Shown here one piece after another: positions 8,424 through 16,847 of a DNA stretch of 50,563 nucleotides. A model generated the notes under the pieces. That model was not told where the DNA came from, did not search any database, and saw nothing but the letters and a program-made list of their open reading frames with translations. A program made the translations under genes and the position numbers. Source of the stretch: Candidatus Poribacteria bacterium (GTDB taxonomy: Bacteria; Poribacteria; WGA-4E; WGA-3G); assembly GCA_022821495.1 (NCBI GenBank), contig JAJEDN010000007.1, forward strand, positions 1-50,563, written 5' to 3'. The number at the start of each line of letters is the position of its first letter. Positions within the stretch are counted from its first letter, which is position 1.

Positions 8424-9245
8424 CTAACTCGCATATACCCGAATCACTGTGCCTAAATGAAACTGGACCAACAGCGAAGTCGCTGCTTGACGCAAGGTAA
8501 AACGGAGGTTCGTTGTTGGGGTGACGCGCTTCGGTTTGCCTAACGTAACATTCTGAAACCCGTGCTTCTGAAGCAGCCGCGGCAAAGAGTGTGCCGAGAA
8601 ATAGTACAGATGATCGTGCGGGTGAACGTAGGGCCAATCCGCTTTCTGCAGACGACTCTGTAAACCCTCCCCATTCGGCACTTCAATAACCAAGGTGCCG
8701 GTCTCCGGTTTCAAAACCCGACGCAATTCACTCAGGAACGGATTGAGTTCAGAAATATGTTCTAACACATGATAAAGCACAATCGCGTCGAAATGCGCAG
8801 ACGGGAAGTTCGCCTCAAAAATATCCGAACACCGCACATCGAGTTCATATTTTTTCTGCGCGAAGGCACTCCCACTCTTCGACGGATCAATACCGTGTGC
8901 TTCCCATCCGTGTTCACGAGATAGATGGAGAAAAGTGCCGATACCACACCCAACATCCAACAGTCGTCCTTTGCTTGGATGCTGTTCTTCCAACTCTGTG
9001 AGGCGTTCATTCATCTGCAACCACTCCATGCTATCCTTACGGATCCGTTCTACTTTATCTGGAGGATAGTAAGTCTCCATATATTCTGCCTCAAGCGTCT
9101 GGCGATTGACGCGCGGATTCACATACCGCAACCGGCATCGCTTGCAGATAACGACCGACAAAGAATCTTTATCAAAAAGGGGTTCTGCTTTATCCTCTTC
9201 ACAAATCGGACAGTCAATGTGTTCTAAGTTGTTTGTGTTCATCAT
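8424..9245 (-). CDS. Class I SAM-dependent methyltransferase with N-terminal zinc-ribbon-like motif
   Basis: A 273-residue methyltransferase. The N-terminus carries two Cys pairs (CPIC at 12-15 and CKRC at 34-37), as in sugar C-methyltransferase-like proteins. The SAM-binding motif I is RLLDVGCGIGTFLHL (about 94-108), followed by the acidic GIDPSKSG and motif IV-V around DAIVLYHVLEHI. The C-terminal third includes HPHDHLYYFSAHSLPRLLQK, typical of the Methyltransf_11/23 group acting on cell-surface sugars or lipids. The substrate is unknown. It converges with the PurS gene, 10 bp between stops. Confidence 0.85.
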   Translation of the reverse strand: MMNTNNLEHIDCPICEEDKAEPLFDKDSLSVVICKRCRLRYVNPRVNRQTLEAEYMETYYPPDKVERIRKDSMEWLQMNERLTELEEQHPSKGRLLDVGCGIGTFLHLSREHGWEAHGIDPSKSGSAFAQKKYELDVRCSDIFEANFPSAHFDAIVLYHVLEHISELNPFLSELRRVLKPETGTLVIEVPNGEGLQSRLQKADWPYVHPHDHLYYFSAHSLPRLLQKHGFQNVTLGKPKRVTPTTNLRFTLRQAATSLLVQFHLGTVIRVYAS

Positions 9246-9247
9246 TC

Positions 9248-9270
9248 TGTAGGCGGGATTACAAATCCCG
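9248..9270. repeat. Short GTAGG-palindrome repeat
   Basis: TGTAGG is followed by the hairpin CGGGATT-ACA-AATCCCG (9254-9270). The same design, GTAGG plus a short G/C hairpin, recurs at 42100-42122 and 44969-44985. It lies between the SMP-30 gene and the methyltransferase on the minus strand. Confidence 0.55.
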
Positions 9271-9271
9271 A

Positions 9272-10246
9272 TTAGAAAAGCGGCACACCTTGCGCTTCTA
9301 CATAAACCGAATAGAGCGATTGGCTACCCATCATAAACAGTCGATTCCGTTTCACGCCCCCGAAGCAGAGGTTCGCACAGATTTCAGGGAGATGAATTTT
9401 CCCGATTAGCGTCCCATCTGATGCGAAGACATGCACACCGTCGTATCCATCACCGACCCATCCAGCACTTGCCCACAGGTTGCCATCAACATCGCACCGG
9501 ATACCGTCAGCAATCCCCGGAGCCATATCGCAGAACACCGCTTGCTCACCCACGCGTTCATCATCAATAACATCGTAGACGTAGATATTCCGTGGCGTTC
9601 CCTCTGTATGCGTAACCCCCGTATCAACGACATAGAGTTTATCATAATCCGGTGAAAAGCAGATACCGTTTGGTTTTTCGAGTGCTTCTATCACAACGGT
9701 TGCGTCCCCAGTATCAGGATTAAGACGATAAACGCAAGTCGGCAATTCAAACGCCGCGATATGTCCTTCATAGTTGAGCATGATCCCGTATCCGGGATCC
9801 GTAAACCAGATACCCCCATCCGGGTGGACGGCAACATCGTTCGGTGCATTGAGCGGTTTGCCGTCAAAACTATCCATCAGTACGGTAATTGTACCATCGT
9901 ATTCTGTGCGTGTAACGCGCCGCGCGCCGTGTTCACAACTGATGAGTCTACCTTGTCGATCGCGGGTGTGTCCGTTGCTATAGTTTGACGGCTTGCGATA
10001 GACGCTTACCTGACCATTGGATTCCTCCCATTTCAGAATCCGATTGTTCGGAATATCGCTCCACAGCAGGTACCCGCCATCGCCGAACCACACAGGTCCC
10101 TCTGCCCAACGCGACCCTGTCCACAACCGTTCAACAACAGAGTTGCCAATCTTATATTTCCCAAAACGAGGATCTATGACCTCAATCGCCGGATCTGGAT
10201 AACGGACAACCGTCCCATCCCAATCTCTTTCTGGTGGTGTATGCAT
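9272..10246 (-). CDS. SMP-30/gluconolactonase/LRE-family protein
   Basis: A six-bladed beta-propeller hydrolase of 324 residues. Signature elements are EGPVWFGDGGYLLWSDIPNN with the metal-binding Glu, LNAPNDVAVHPDGGIWFTDP with the active-site Asn and Asp, and EKPNGICFSPDYDKLYVVDT. Family members open sugar lactones (gluconolactone, arabinolactone) with a divalent metal. The start is the ATG at 10246, which has GGAGGAAAA four bases before it. A lactonase would fit the sugar-oxidising enzymes further right, but it has its own promoter. Confidence 0.9.
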   Translation of the reverse strand: MHTPPERDWDGTVVRYPDPAIEVIDPRFGKYKIGNSVVERLWTGSRWAEGPVWFGDGGYLLWSDIPNNRILKWEESNGQVSVYRKPSNYSNGHTRDRQGRLISCEHGARRVTRTEYDGTITVLMDSFDGKPLNAPNDVAVHPDGGIWFTDPGYGIMLNYEGHIAAFELPTCVYRLNPDTGDATVVIEALEKPNGICFSPDYDKLYVVDTGVTHTEGTPRNIYVYDVIDDERVGEQAVFCDMAPGIADGIRCDVDGNLWASAGWVGDGYDGVHVFASDGTLIGKIHLPEICANLCFGGVKRNRLFMMGSQSLYSVYVEAQGVPLF

Positions 10247-10298
10247 GCAATTTTCCTCCAAGTTCACAGCAGATAGCAAAATGCTTCAGTTCTGCAAT

Positions 10299-10327
10299 AG
10301 TATATCACAAATCCATGTTTTACGCAA
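10299..10327 (-). promoter_or_regulatory. Predicted promoter of the SMP-30 gene
   Basis: Read on the minus strand: TTGCGT (10327-10322), 17 bp, TATACT (10304-10299), about 50 bp before the start codon. Confidence 0.5.
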
Positions 10328-10478
10328 AATCCTGTCACCAACCTGCAGAGTCATTCAGTTTTCAAATTGTCTGAATCGCGGAGGACGCGGATTTTCGTGT
10401 TTAGATACGTCAAAATCATAAGGTAATTTAGTTGTTTTCCAGAAAATTGAATGGCTCTGTTTCATCAGCCTGCCATCC

Positions 10479-10507
10479 TTGACATTTTCCCGAAGTTCCG
10501 CTATAAT
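10479..10507 (+). promoter_or_regulatory. Consensus promoter, separated from its gene by a repeat element
   Basis: TTGACA at 10479-10484, 17 bp, TATAAT at 10502-10507. The next gene to the right is the truncated helicase at 10736. A TIR repeat element (10520-10674) sits in what would be its leader, so the element probably inserted between promoter and gene. Confidence 0.6.
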
Positions 10508-10519
10508 GCAAATTATCTT

Positions 10520-10674
10520 AGGACTTACGCATACCCTCTTAAAGTCCCCCTGATAAGGGGCGGTGAATGCCCATAAGGCATTCATACCGTTGATTCTTTA
10601 GGGGGTTTAAAGGACGGAAATTATCGCTTTTTGCGTCCAAACGTCCGATATGTACTTCGGTTTGCGTAAACCCT
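10520..10674. mobile_element. MITE-like element with AGGACTTACGCA ends
   Basis: The left end is AGGACTTACGCA (10520-10531) and the right end TGCGTAAACCCT (10663-10674), 10 of 12 complementary. Inside is the CCCCCTGATAAGGGGCGG unit and GGGGGTTTAAAGGACGG. It has no coding capacity. It matches other elements in the window by its ends and, partly, by its contents. Confidence 0.65.
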
Positions 10675-10735
10675 ATTATCAACGCCGCACTATTGCTTTC
10701 ATCGAAATCAAGTTACATTACAAATAGAGATACCT

Positions 10736-12022
10736 ATGTCAAATAAAAACACATCCCTAAAATCCGGCATCCGAGATAACCTGCTTCGTGAAACAGTCCA
10801 CGATTTTCTACAACAAGAAATTAAAAACGGTTCCGCACTCTCCATCGTATCCGCCTACTTCACCATCTACGCCTATGAAAAGATGCAACACACCCTCAAC
10901 AAAATAGAAGGACTCCGTTTTCTTTTCGGGGACCCCGATTTCGTCAAACGTATGGATCCGAATAACACAGATAAAAAAGCGTTTGATATAACAGACACAG
11001 GTTTAGCACTCAACCAGCAACTCCGGCAGAAACCGATTGCCAAAGCCTGTGCCAAGTGGATAAAAGAGAAGGTAGAAATCCGTACAACCCGCCAATCAAA
11101 CCTGATACACGGGAAAATGTACCATATCGCCAATAACGGTGTTGACAAAGCAATCCTCGGCAGCTCCAACTTTACGGTACGCGGACTCGGACTCAGCGCA
11201 AATAACAGCAACATTGAACTTAATCTTGAGGTGGATAGCGACCGCGACCGGACCGACCTCAAGGCGTGGTTTGACGAACTCTGGCATAACGACGAACTGG
11301 TTGAAGATGTTAAAGATAAAGTGTTGGCAAAACTGAAGCAGATCGGACAGGATCACGCACCAGAACTCATCTATTACAAAACCCTATACGAACTCTTCCG
11401 TGAAGAAATTGAAACCCGAAAAACACACGAACAGGCACTTGAGGATATACATCTATACGACACGAAAATCTGGGATAAGTTATACGACTTCCAAAAAGAC
11501 GGAGCGAAAAGTGTTATCGCTCGGTTGTTACGACACAACGGTTGTATTTTAGCGGACAGTGTCGGGTTAGGTAAAACATACACTGCACTCGCGGTTATCA
11601 AGTTCTTTGAATTGCGAAACGAACGCGTGCTTGTGCTCTGCCCGAAAAAACTCCGCGAAAATTGGGCAGGCTATCCAGCCTATAATTCACAAGCATCTAA
11701 TGAGTTCCTCGACGATAAATTTGGATACACCTTACTATCACACACTGACCTATCCAGATATAGCGGTGATTCTGGCGGTGTCAATCTGGCAGATTTCAAC
11801 TGGCAGAATTTTGATCTGATTGTTATTGACGAATCCCACAACTTCCGAAACGATACCAAACCCCGTGAGGACAAAGATGGCAACTTCCGCCACAGTCGTT
11901 ATTCTCGGCTATTAGAGGAGGTCATCAAGGAAGGCACAAAAACCAAAGTGCTGATGCTTTCCGCAACACCCGTGAACACTTCACTCACCGACATCCGCAA
12001 TCAGAGAGGAATTTTTGATTAA
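10736..12022 (+). pseudogene. PLD/SNF2-family helicase, truncated: C-terminal half missing
   Basis: 428 residues remain of a protein whose relatives run near 1000. The N-terminus is a phospholipase-D-like nuclease domain with HGKMYHI and GSSNFTVRGL (about 122-150). A DEAD/SNF2 ATPase lobe follows: Walker A DSVGLGKTYTALAV, motif II IVIDESHNFRN and motif III MLSATPVNTSLTDIRNQ. The frame then ends abruptly (RGIFD stop), so helicase lobe 2 and the C-terminal region are lost. Such proteins occur in restriction and phage-defence islands; no methylase or nuclease partner is present. An intact ATPase is unlikely, though a residual PLD activity cannot be excluded. Confidence 0.75.
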
Positions 12023-12279
12023 TCGTGCCAGAAATCCTTACCATCTAAAGGAATTGGATTGCACCCGCTGGAAACAGGACATCATTTCAGACAACTTCCG
12101 CGTTCTCTGTGTTCTCCGCGTAATCCGCGATTCAGACAATAAGCCGCGTCCCCTTACACACTCACAAAAACGCTTGAAAAAAATCATCAAATGTGGAATA
12201 ATATAAAGTGGAATCAAAATATCTTTATAGGGCGAAGTTTGCAAGCCCATATTAAACAGCAAAGGAGAAAATACCCAAA
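12023..12279 (+). other. Scar region after the truncated helicase, with a promoter
   Basis: A 63-codon open frame (12015-12206) crosses this stretch but resembles no family and overlaps the helicase end. It includes CCGCGTAATCCGCGATTCAG near 12116, whose near-complement lies at 10368-10391 on the far side of the helicase. TTGAAA (12174-12179), 17 bp, AATAAT (12197-12202) is a plausible promoter for the next gene. Confidence 0.4.
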
Positions 12280-13452
12280 ATGCCACTGGATAGGAAAATA
12301 CGTTATGGCATGGTAGGCGGCGGACCGGACGCATTCATCGGTGCCGTCCATCGTAAAGCCGCAGCACTCGATGGCGAAATTGATCTCGTCGCTGGCGCGT
12401 TCTCATCATCACCCGAAAAATCGCGTCAACAAGGTGCTGAACTCTTCCTCGACGCAAATCGGGTCTACGGCTCTTACCACGAAATGGCAGAAAAAGAGAG
12501 TCAACTGCCTGAAGGCGAACGGATCGATTTCGTCTCTATCGTGACACCGAATCACGTGCATTTCGATGTCGCCAAAACCTTTATTGAAGCCGGGTTCCAC
12601 GTCGTTTGCGATAAACCGATGACGACGACAGTTGCCGATGCCGAAGCACTCTGTAACCTCGTCAAACAGCACGATGTCGTCTTCGCACTCACGCACAACT
12701 ATACCGGATACCCAATGGTGAAGCAGGCACGTGAACTCGTAAAAGCAGGGCAACTCGGAACGCTCCGCAAAATCGTCGTAGAATACCCACAAGGCTGGCT
12801 CGCCACATTCCTGGAAGACGAAGGAGCGAAACAAGCCGTCTGGCGAACGGACCCCAAACAAGCCGGGGCATCTTCATGTATCGGGGACATCGGTTCCCAC
12901 GCCGAAAACTTGGCACACTATATCACTGGACTGGAAATCGAAGAAATCTGCGCAGACATGACGACCTTTGTAGAGGGACGATTGTTAGAAGATGACGGGA
13001 ATCTATTAGTCCATTATGAGAACGGGGTTCGCGGTATCTTGTACGCATCGCAAATCTCTGTAGGTGAAGAAAACAACTTGCGCATCCGCGTTTACGGTAC
13101 GGACGCTTCACTGGAATGGCAACAAGAGCACCCGAATTACCTCTATCTCCGTTTCCCAGACGGTCCCGAACAGGTTTACAAACGCGGGAACGACTATTTG
13201 GCAGAAGTTGTCCAACACAACTCACGGATCCCTTTCGGACATCCAGAGGCATTTATTGAGGCATTCGCAAATATCTATGTGAACGCCGCACGCACGATCG
13301 CCGCAAAGCTCGCAGGTGAAACAGCTGCTGAATTTGACACAGATTTCCCGACCGTCCAAGACGGCGCACGCGGCGTGCATTTCATCAACGCAGCCGTAGA
13401 AAGTGGCAAACAGCGCGCATGGATTGACGCAAGTTATACACCACCTACGTAG
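12280..13452 (+). CDS. Gfo/Idh/MocA-family oxidoreductase
   Basis: A 390-residue NAD(P)-dependent sugar oxidoreductase. The Rossmann fold begins RYGMVGGGPDAFIGAVHR, and the conserved second-site motif reads DFVSIVTPNHVH followed by VVCDKPM, where Asp-Lys-Pro replaces the usual Glu-Lys-Pro. The C-terminal alpha/beta domain carries GDIGSHAENLAHYITG with the His that helps catalysis. The length is slightly above average. AAGGAG lies 13 bases before the ATG. It opens the plus-strand carbohydrate block; the substrate is unknown. Confidence 0.93.
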   Translation: MPLDRKIRYGMVGGGPDAFIGAVHRKAAALDGEIDLVAGAFSSSPEKSRQQGAELFLDANRVYGSYHEMAEKESQLPEGERIDFVSIVTPNHVHFDVAKTFIEAGFHVVCDKPMTTTVADAEALCNLVKQHDVVFALTHNYTGYPMVKQARELVKAGQLGTLRKIVVEYPQGWLATFLEDEGAKQAVWRTDPKQAGASSCIGDIGSHAENLAHYITGLEIEEICADMTTFVEGRLLEDDGNLLVHYENGVRGILYASQISVGEENNLRIRVYGTDASLEWQQEHPNYLYLRFPDGPEQVYKRGNDYLAEVVQHNSRIPFGHPEAFIEAFANIYVNAARTIAAKLAGETAAEFDTDFPTVQDGARGVHFINAAVESGKQRAWIDASYTPPT

Positions 13453-13505
13453 TCAAAAATTCTGTTTTATGCGGAGGATCTATTAAAACGGAAAAGGAGG
13501 GACTA

Positions 13506-14273
13506 ATGGGAACCTACCGAGATCGATTCCACATCCCTTACGCACCTACGGAAACGACGGATCTTTATCCCGATTCGGATGGACAACCTATGGCAGTTAG
13601 CGATCTTCACAGACGCATCCTTACGCGAACTTTGGAAGTCCTTGACACCCATTTTGAAGAAAGACCGGAAGTCTACGTCTCTGGCGATATACTTATGTAT
13701 TACGTAGAGGGGGATCCACGTAAATCGGTTGCACCTGACGTACTGGTCACTTTCGGGATGGGTAAAAAAAATAGACGGACGTATCTCGTCTGGGAAGAGG
13801 GAAAAGTCCCTGATTTCGTGATGGAGTTTTCCAGCAAAGGCACCTATCGCAACGATTTAGGAAGCAAGATGGAACTCTACGCTTCACTCGGAATCCGAGA
13901 CTATTTCTTGTATGATGCCGAAGGTGTATATTTATCATCGCCTATAATGGGTTTTACCTTGGTTGAGGGTGTGTATACGCCGATCTCGCCTGGTCCGGAT
14001 GGAGGTTTGCACTCCGCTGCTCTCAATTTAGACTTTTCTGTTGGCGAAATCGGTTTAGGTATTTATGATCCGGTTGAAGGTGAATGGCTTCAAACGCCAG
14101 CGGAATCAGCGTCAGCCCGTGCTGATAGAGAGGCTACACACGCTGAACTCCAAACGCTACGTGCTGAAATGGCTGAAGCACGCGCCGACGAAGAAGCCGC
14201 CGCACGCCAAAAGATAGAAGCGGAACTCGCAGAACTCCGAGAGGAACTCGAACGCTTGAAGGCGCAAACTTAA
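13506..14273 (+). CDS. Uma2-family (DUF820) putative endonuclease
   Basis: A 255-residue protein with the PD-(D/E)XK-like Uma2 domain: SVAPDVLVTFG, then PDFVMEFSSKGT and KMELYASLGIRDYFLYD. The C-terminal 60 residues form a charged coiled coil (ARADREATHAELQTLRAEMA onwards). Uma2 proteins are abundant in cyanobacteria, Chloroflexi and Poribacteria; their function is not established. AAAAGGAGGG precedes the ATG. The 3' end of a second copy survives at 7741. Confidence 0.9.
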   Translation: MGTYRDRFHIPYAPTETTDLYPDSDGQPMAVSDLHRRILTRTLEVLDTHFEERPEVYVSGDILMYYVEGDPRKSVAPDVLVTFGMGKKNRRTYLVWEEGKVPDFVMEFSSKGTYRNDLGSKMELYASLGIRDYFLYDAEGVYLSSPIMGFTLVEGVYTPISPGPDGGLHSAALNLDFSVGEIGLGIYDPVEGEWLQTPAESASARADREATHAELQTLRAEMAEARADEEAAARQKIEAELAELREELERLKAQT

Positions 14274-14390
14274 CTCATTTTTTTTTTCAAATACCCAGAA
14301 ACTGTGCCATCTCTATTTTCCTGGATTATTAGCACAGCACTGGGCGAAGCATTCCCCAAGGTGGGGCAATCATGAAGGAGCAACACTATT

Positions 14391-15389
14391 ATGGCAAGAC
14401 CTGTAACACTCTTTACAGGCCAATGGGCAGATTTAACATTGGAAGAAATAGCAGAAAAAGCGAGTGGATGGGGCTACGACGGGTTAGAACTCGCCTGTTG
14501 GGGAGATCACTTTGAAGTCGATAAAGCACTCTCAGATGACAGTTACTGCCAAGGCAGACATGACCTGCTCGCGAAATACGGACTCAAAGTCTGGGCAATC
14601 AGCAACCACCTCGTCGGACAAGCTGTCTGTGATAATATCGACAGTCGGCACCAAGGAATTTTGTCTGAACCTATCTGGGGTGATGGCGATCCCGCTGGCG
14701 TTCAGGAACGCGCTGCCGAAGAGATGAAGAACACCGCACGCGCTGCAGCGAAACTCGGCGTAAGTGTTGTTAATGGATTTACGGGCAGCTCAATATGGCA
14801 TCTTCTCTACTCTTTCCCGCCAACCGCGCCAGATCAGATTGATGCAGGTTTTGAGGATTTCGCTAACCGCTGGAACCCGATCTTCGATGTCTTTGACGAA
14901 GTCGGTGTTAAGTTCGGACTCGAAGTCCATCCGACTGAAATCGCCTTTGACATCGTCACCGCCGAACGCGCAATCGAGGCAGTCAATGGTAGAGCAGCAT
15001 TCGGATTCAACTACGATCCGAGCCATCTCGGTTATCAAGGCGTAGACTACGTCGCGTTTCTTGAACGGTTAAGCGACCGGATTTACCACGTCCACATGAA
15101 GGATGTCTGGTGGGCAGATACACCGCGGTTATCTGGTGTGTTCGGTGGACATTTGAACTTCGGCGATGCCCGAAGAAATTGGGATTTCCGATCCATCGGT
15201 CGCGGTAATATCAATTTTGAAGAGATTATTCGGGCATTGAACCACATGGAATACGACGGTCCGCTTTCCATTGAATGGGAAGACAGCGGTATGGATCGCG
15301 AACACGGTGCCCGTGAATCTTGCAGTGCTGTCAAAGGCTACGATTTTGAACCCTCCGCTGTAGCGTTTGATGCCGCATTTGAGGAATAG
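14391..15389 (+). CDS. Sugar phosphate isomerase/epimerase (xylose isomerase-like TIM barrel)
   Basis: A 332-residue AP-endonuclease-2-type TIM barrel. Metal-binding positions can be followed in [13 protein letters not shown] (Glu, His), [14 protein letters not shown] (Asp, His), [10 protein letters not shown] (His, Asp) and [11 protein letters not shown] (Glu). Members isomerise or epimerise free or phosphorylated sugars and inositols; the substrate is not predictable. GAAGGAG lies upstream of the ATG. It sits between Uma2 and a PL22-like gene in the same direction, suggesting use of the same carbohydrate. Confidence 0.92.
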   Translation: MARPVTLFTGQWADLTLEEIAEKASGWGYDGLELACWGDHFEVDKALSDDSYCQGRHDLLAKYGLKVWAISNHLVGQAVCDNIDSRHQGILSEPIWGDGDPAGVQERAAEEMKNTARAAAKLGVSVVNGFTGSSIWHLLYSFPPTAPDQIDAGFEDFANRWNPIFDVFDEVGVKFGLEVHPTEIAFDIVTAERAIEAVNGRAAFGFNYDPSHLGYQGVDYVAFLERLSDRIYHVHMKDVWWADTPRLSGVFGGHLNFGDARRNWDFRSIGRGNINFEEIIRALNHMEYDGPLSIEWEDSGMDREHGARESCSAVKGYDFEPSAVAFDAAFEE

Positions 15390-15407
15390 AAAATCTAAAG
15401 GTCGTTT

Positions 15408-15429
15408 CGGCGGGGCACCAGCCCCGCCG
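15408..15429. terminator. Hairpin after the isomerase gene
   Basis: CGGCGGGGC, a 4-base loop ACCA, then GCCCCGCCG. The 9-bp perfect stem starts 19 bases after the stop codon. There is no clear T-run, so it may be a repeat palindrome rather than an intrinsic terminator. Confidence 0.45.
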
Positions 15430-15488
15430 CTCCTTAAAGGACGCTCAAAGATAGGTTACGTCGTTTAACCGCAAGGAAAATTAAAAGA

Positions 15489-16622
15489 ATGGCGAAAGGC
15501 ACAGTCCGCCCTTCCGAATCTCGAACTTTTTATGACCGACGCACAGGAACGCGTGTCCGTCAAGTCACGACCGCGTCCGCACATCATCATCACCCGTTCT
15601 TTATCATACCGGCGTACGATGATGCAATGCAGCGTTTGATTTTTGTCTCCTACCGAACCGGAAGCCCACAAATATTCGCGGAGGAACGGGGGACAGGCGA
15701 ACTTCGCCAGTTGACTGACAGATCGGACCTCGCAGAATCAGAATGGTCTGTGCATCCATCACACGACGGAAAATCAGTTTTTTTTACCGCCGGGACAAGC
15801 GGGTGGCGACTCGACTTGGAAACGCTTGAGGAGCGGGAACTTGTTAATTTTGACGTAACTTGCAAGTCAAAACTTGCTGTTAAAAGTGCTGCCACAGCGA
15901 TGAAAGATGAAGGCATGGTCGCTGCCGCTATGGGTACAACCGCACTCAGCTACGACGACAAATGGTGGGCAGTCAAATTCAACATCGGCAAGGAATCCGC
16001 ACTTGCGATTATAGATACAGACACCGGCGAGCACGACATTATCCTGCAACGGGACAGTATCGCACATCTCCAATTCTGTCCTGACGATGCTAATTTACTC
16101 TATTACGCGGGACCTCTCACCGACCGCGTGTGGGTAATTCATCGTGATGGCAGTGGGAACCGGCGCCTCTACGCACGCAATGTCGAAAAGAATGAGTGGA
16201 TTACACACGAAACATGGATTCCAAGGACGCGTGAACTCGCTTTTGTCGATTGGCCCAGAGGTGTGAGATGCGTTAATGTTGACACGGGAACAGAACGACA
16301 GGTAGCAACTTTCAATGCTTGGCACGCGATTAGCAATCCTGCCGGAACGTGTATGGTTGCGGATACCAACTTCCCAGACATCGGGATCCAGATTTTTGAT
16401 CCACGCGACGGGATTGGCGCGCCACAAACATTATGCTACCCGGAGGCTTCTTCTATTGGTGAACATTGGAACGGGCCTTTCCCTTATGCGGACGGTCCAG
16501 TACAAGTTTATGCACCGCAACATACACATCCGCATCCGTCTTTCAGTCCTGATGGACAACATGTCGTATTCACATCGGATCGGAGTGGATTTACCCAAAT
16601 TTATGAGGCAACTCTCAAATAA
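15489..16622 (+). CDS. Oligogalacturonate lyase-like beta-propeller (PL22 family)
   Basis: A 377-residue seven-bladed propeller. In PL22 oligogalacturonate lyases a manganese ion is held by a His and a downstream Gln/His/His group. Here the N-terminal block HHHHPFF, the later WITHETW and the block APQHTHPHPSFSPDG (Gln, then His at +3 and +5) reproduce that layout. HWNGPFPYADG and VFTSDRSGFTQIY are also family-like. It would cleave unsaturated galacturonate oligomers from pectin by beta-elimination. No signal peptide, so it is cytoplasmic. The leader CCGCAAGGAAAATTAAAAG ending at its ATG matches the end of the repeat at 20560-20684. Confidence 0.8.
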   Translation: MAKGTVRPSESRTFYDRRTGTRVRQVTTASAHHHHPFFIIPAYDDAMQRLIFVSYRTGSPQIFAEERGTGELRQLTDRSDLAESEWSVHPSHDGKSVFFTAGTSGWRLDLETLEERELVNFDVTCKSKLAVKSAATAMKDEGMVAAAMGTTALSYDDKWWAVKFNIGKESALAIIDTDTGEHDIILQRDSIAHLQFCPDDANLLYYAGPLTDRVWVIHRDGSGNRRLYARNVEKNEWITHETWIPRTRELAFVDWPRGVRCVNVDTGTERQVATFNAWHAISNPAGTCMVADTNFPDIGIQIFDPRDGIGAPQTLCYPEASSIGEHWNGPFPYADGPVQVYAPQHTHPHPSFSPDGQHVVFTSDRSGFTQIYEATLK

Positions 16623-16635
16623 CACATAAAGACAT

Positions 16636-16723
16636 AGGACCTACGCAGCCCCTTGCTGGCGGGGTTTGAAACCCCGCCAGCAGTGCGTGATAGGTAAGTT
16701 GTCATGGAAAATGCGTAAGTCCT
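16636..16723. mobile_element. MITE-like element, 88 bp
   Basis: The ends are AGGACCTACGCA and TGCGTAAGTCCT, 11 of 12 complementary. The inside carries a 14-bp palindrome TGCTGGCGGGGTTT / AAACCCCGCCAGCA (16654-16682). It follows the PL22-like stop by 13 bases, so the palindrome could also end transcription. It has no coding capacity. Confidence 0.7.
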
Positions 16724-16847
16724 AAAGACAAATAGATAGCACTGCTCAGTGGATAACATTGATCAAAAATATAAACTGATCTCCAAATCAGGTCTTCCTA
16801 TAAAGTCAGCGGCTGACTGCTAATGGCTGATAAAAAAGGAGAAAAAA

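Noticed and set aside
10736..12022. A complete phage-defence system around the helicase
   Set aside because: The helicase lacks its second lobe, and no methylase, nuclease or other defence gene adjoins it.
12015..12206. 63-residue ORF after the truncated helicase
   Set aside because: It overlaps the helicase end, contains the repeat also seen at 10368, and resembles no family.
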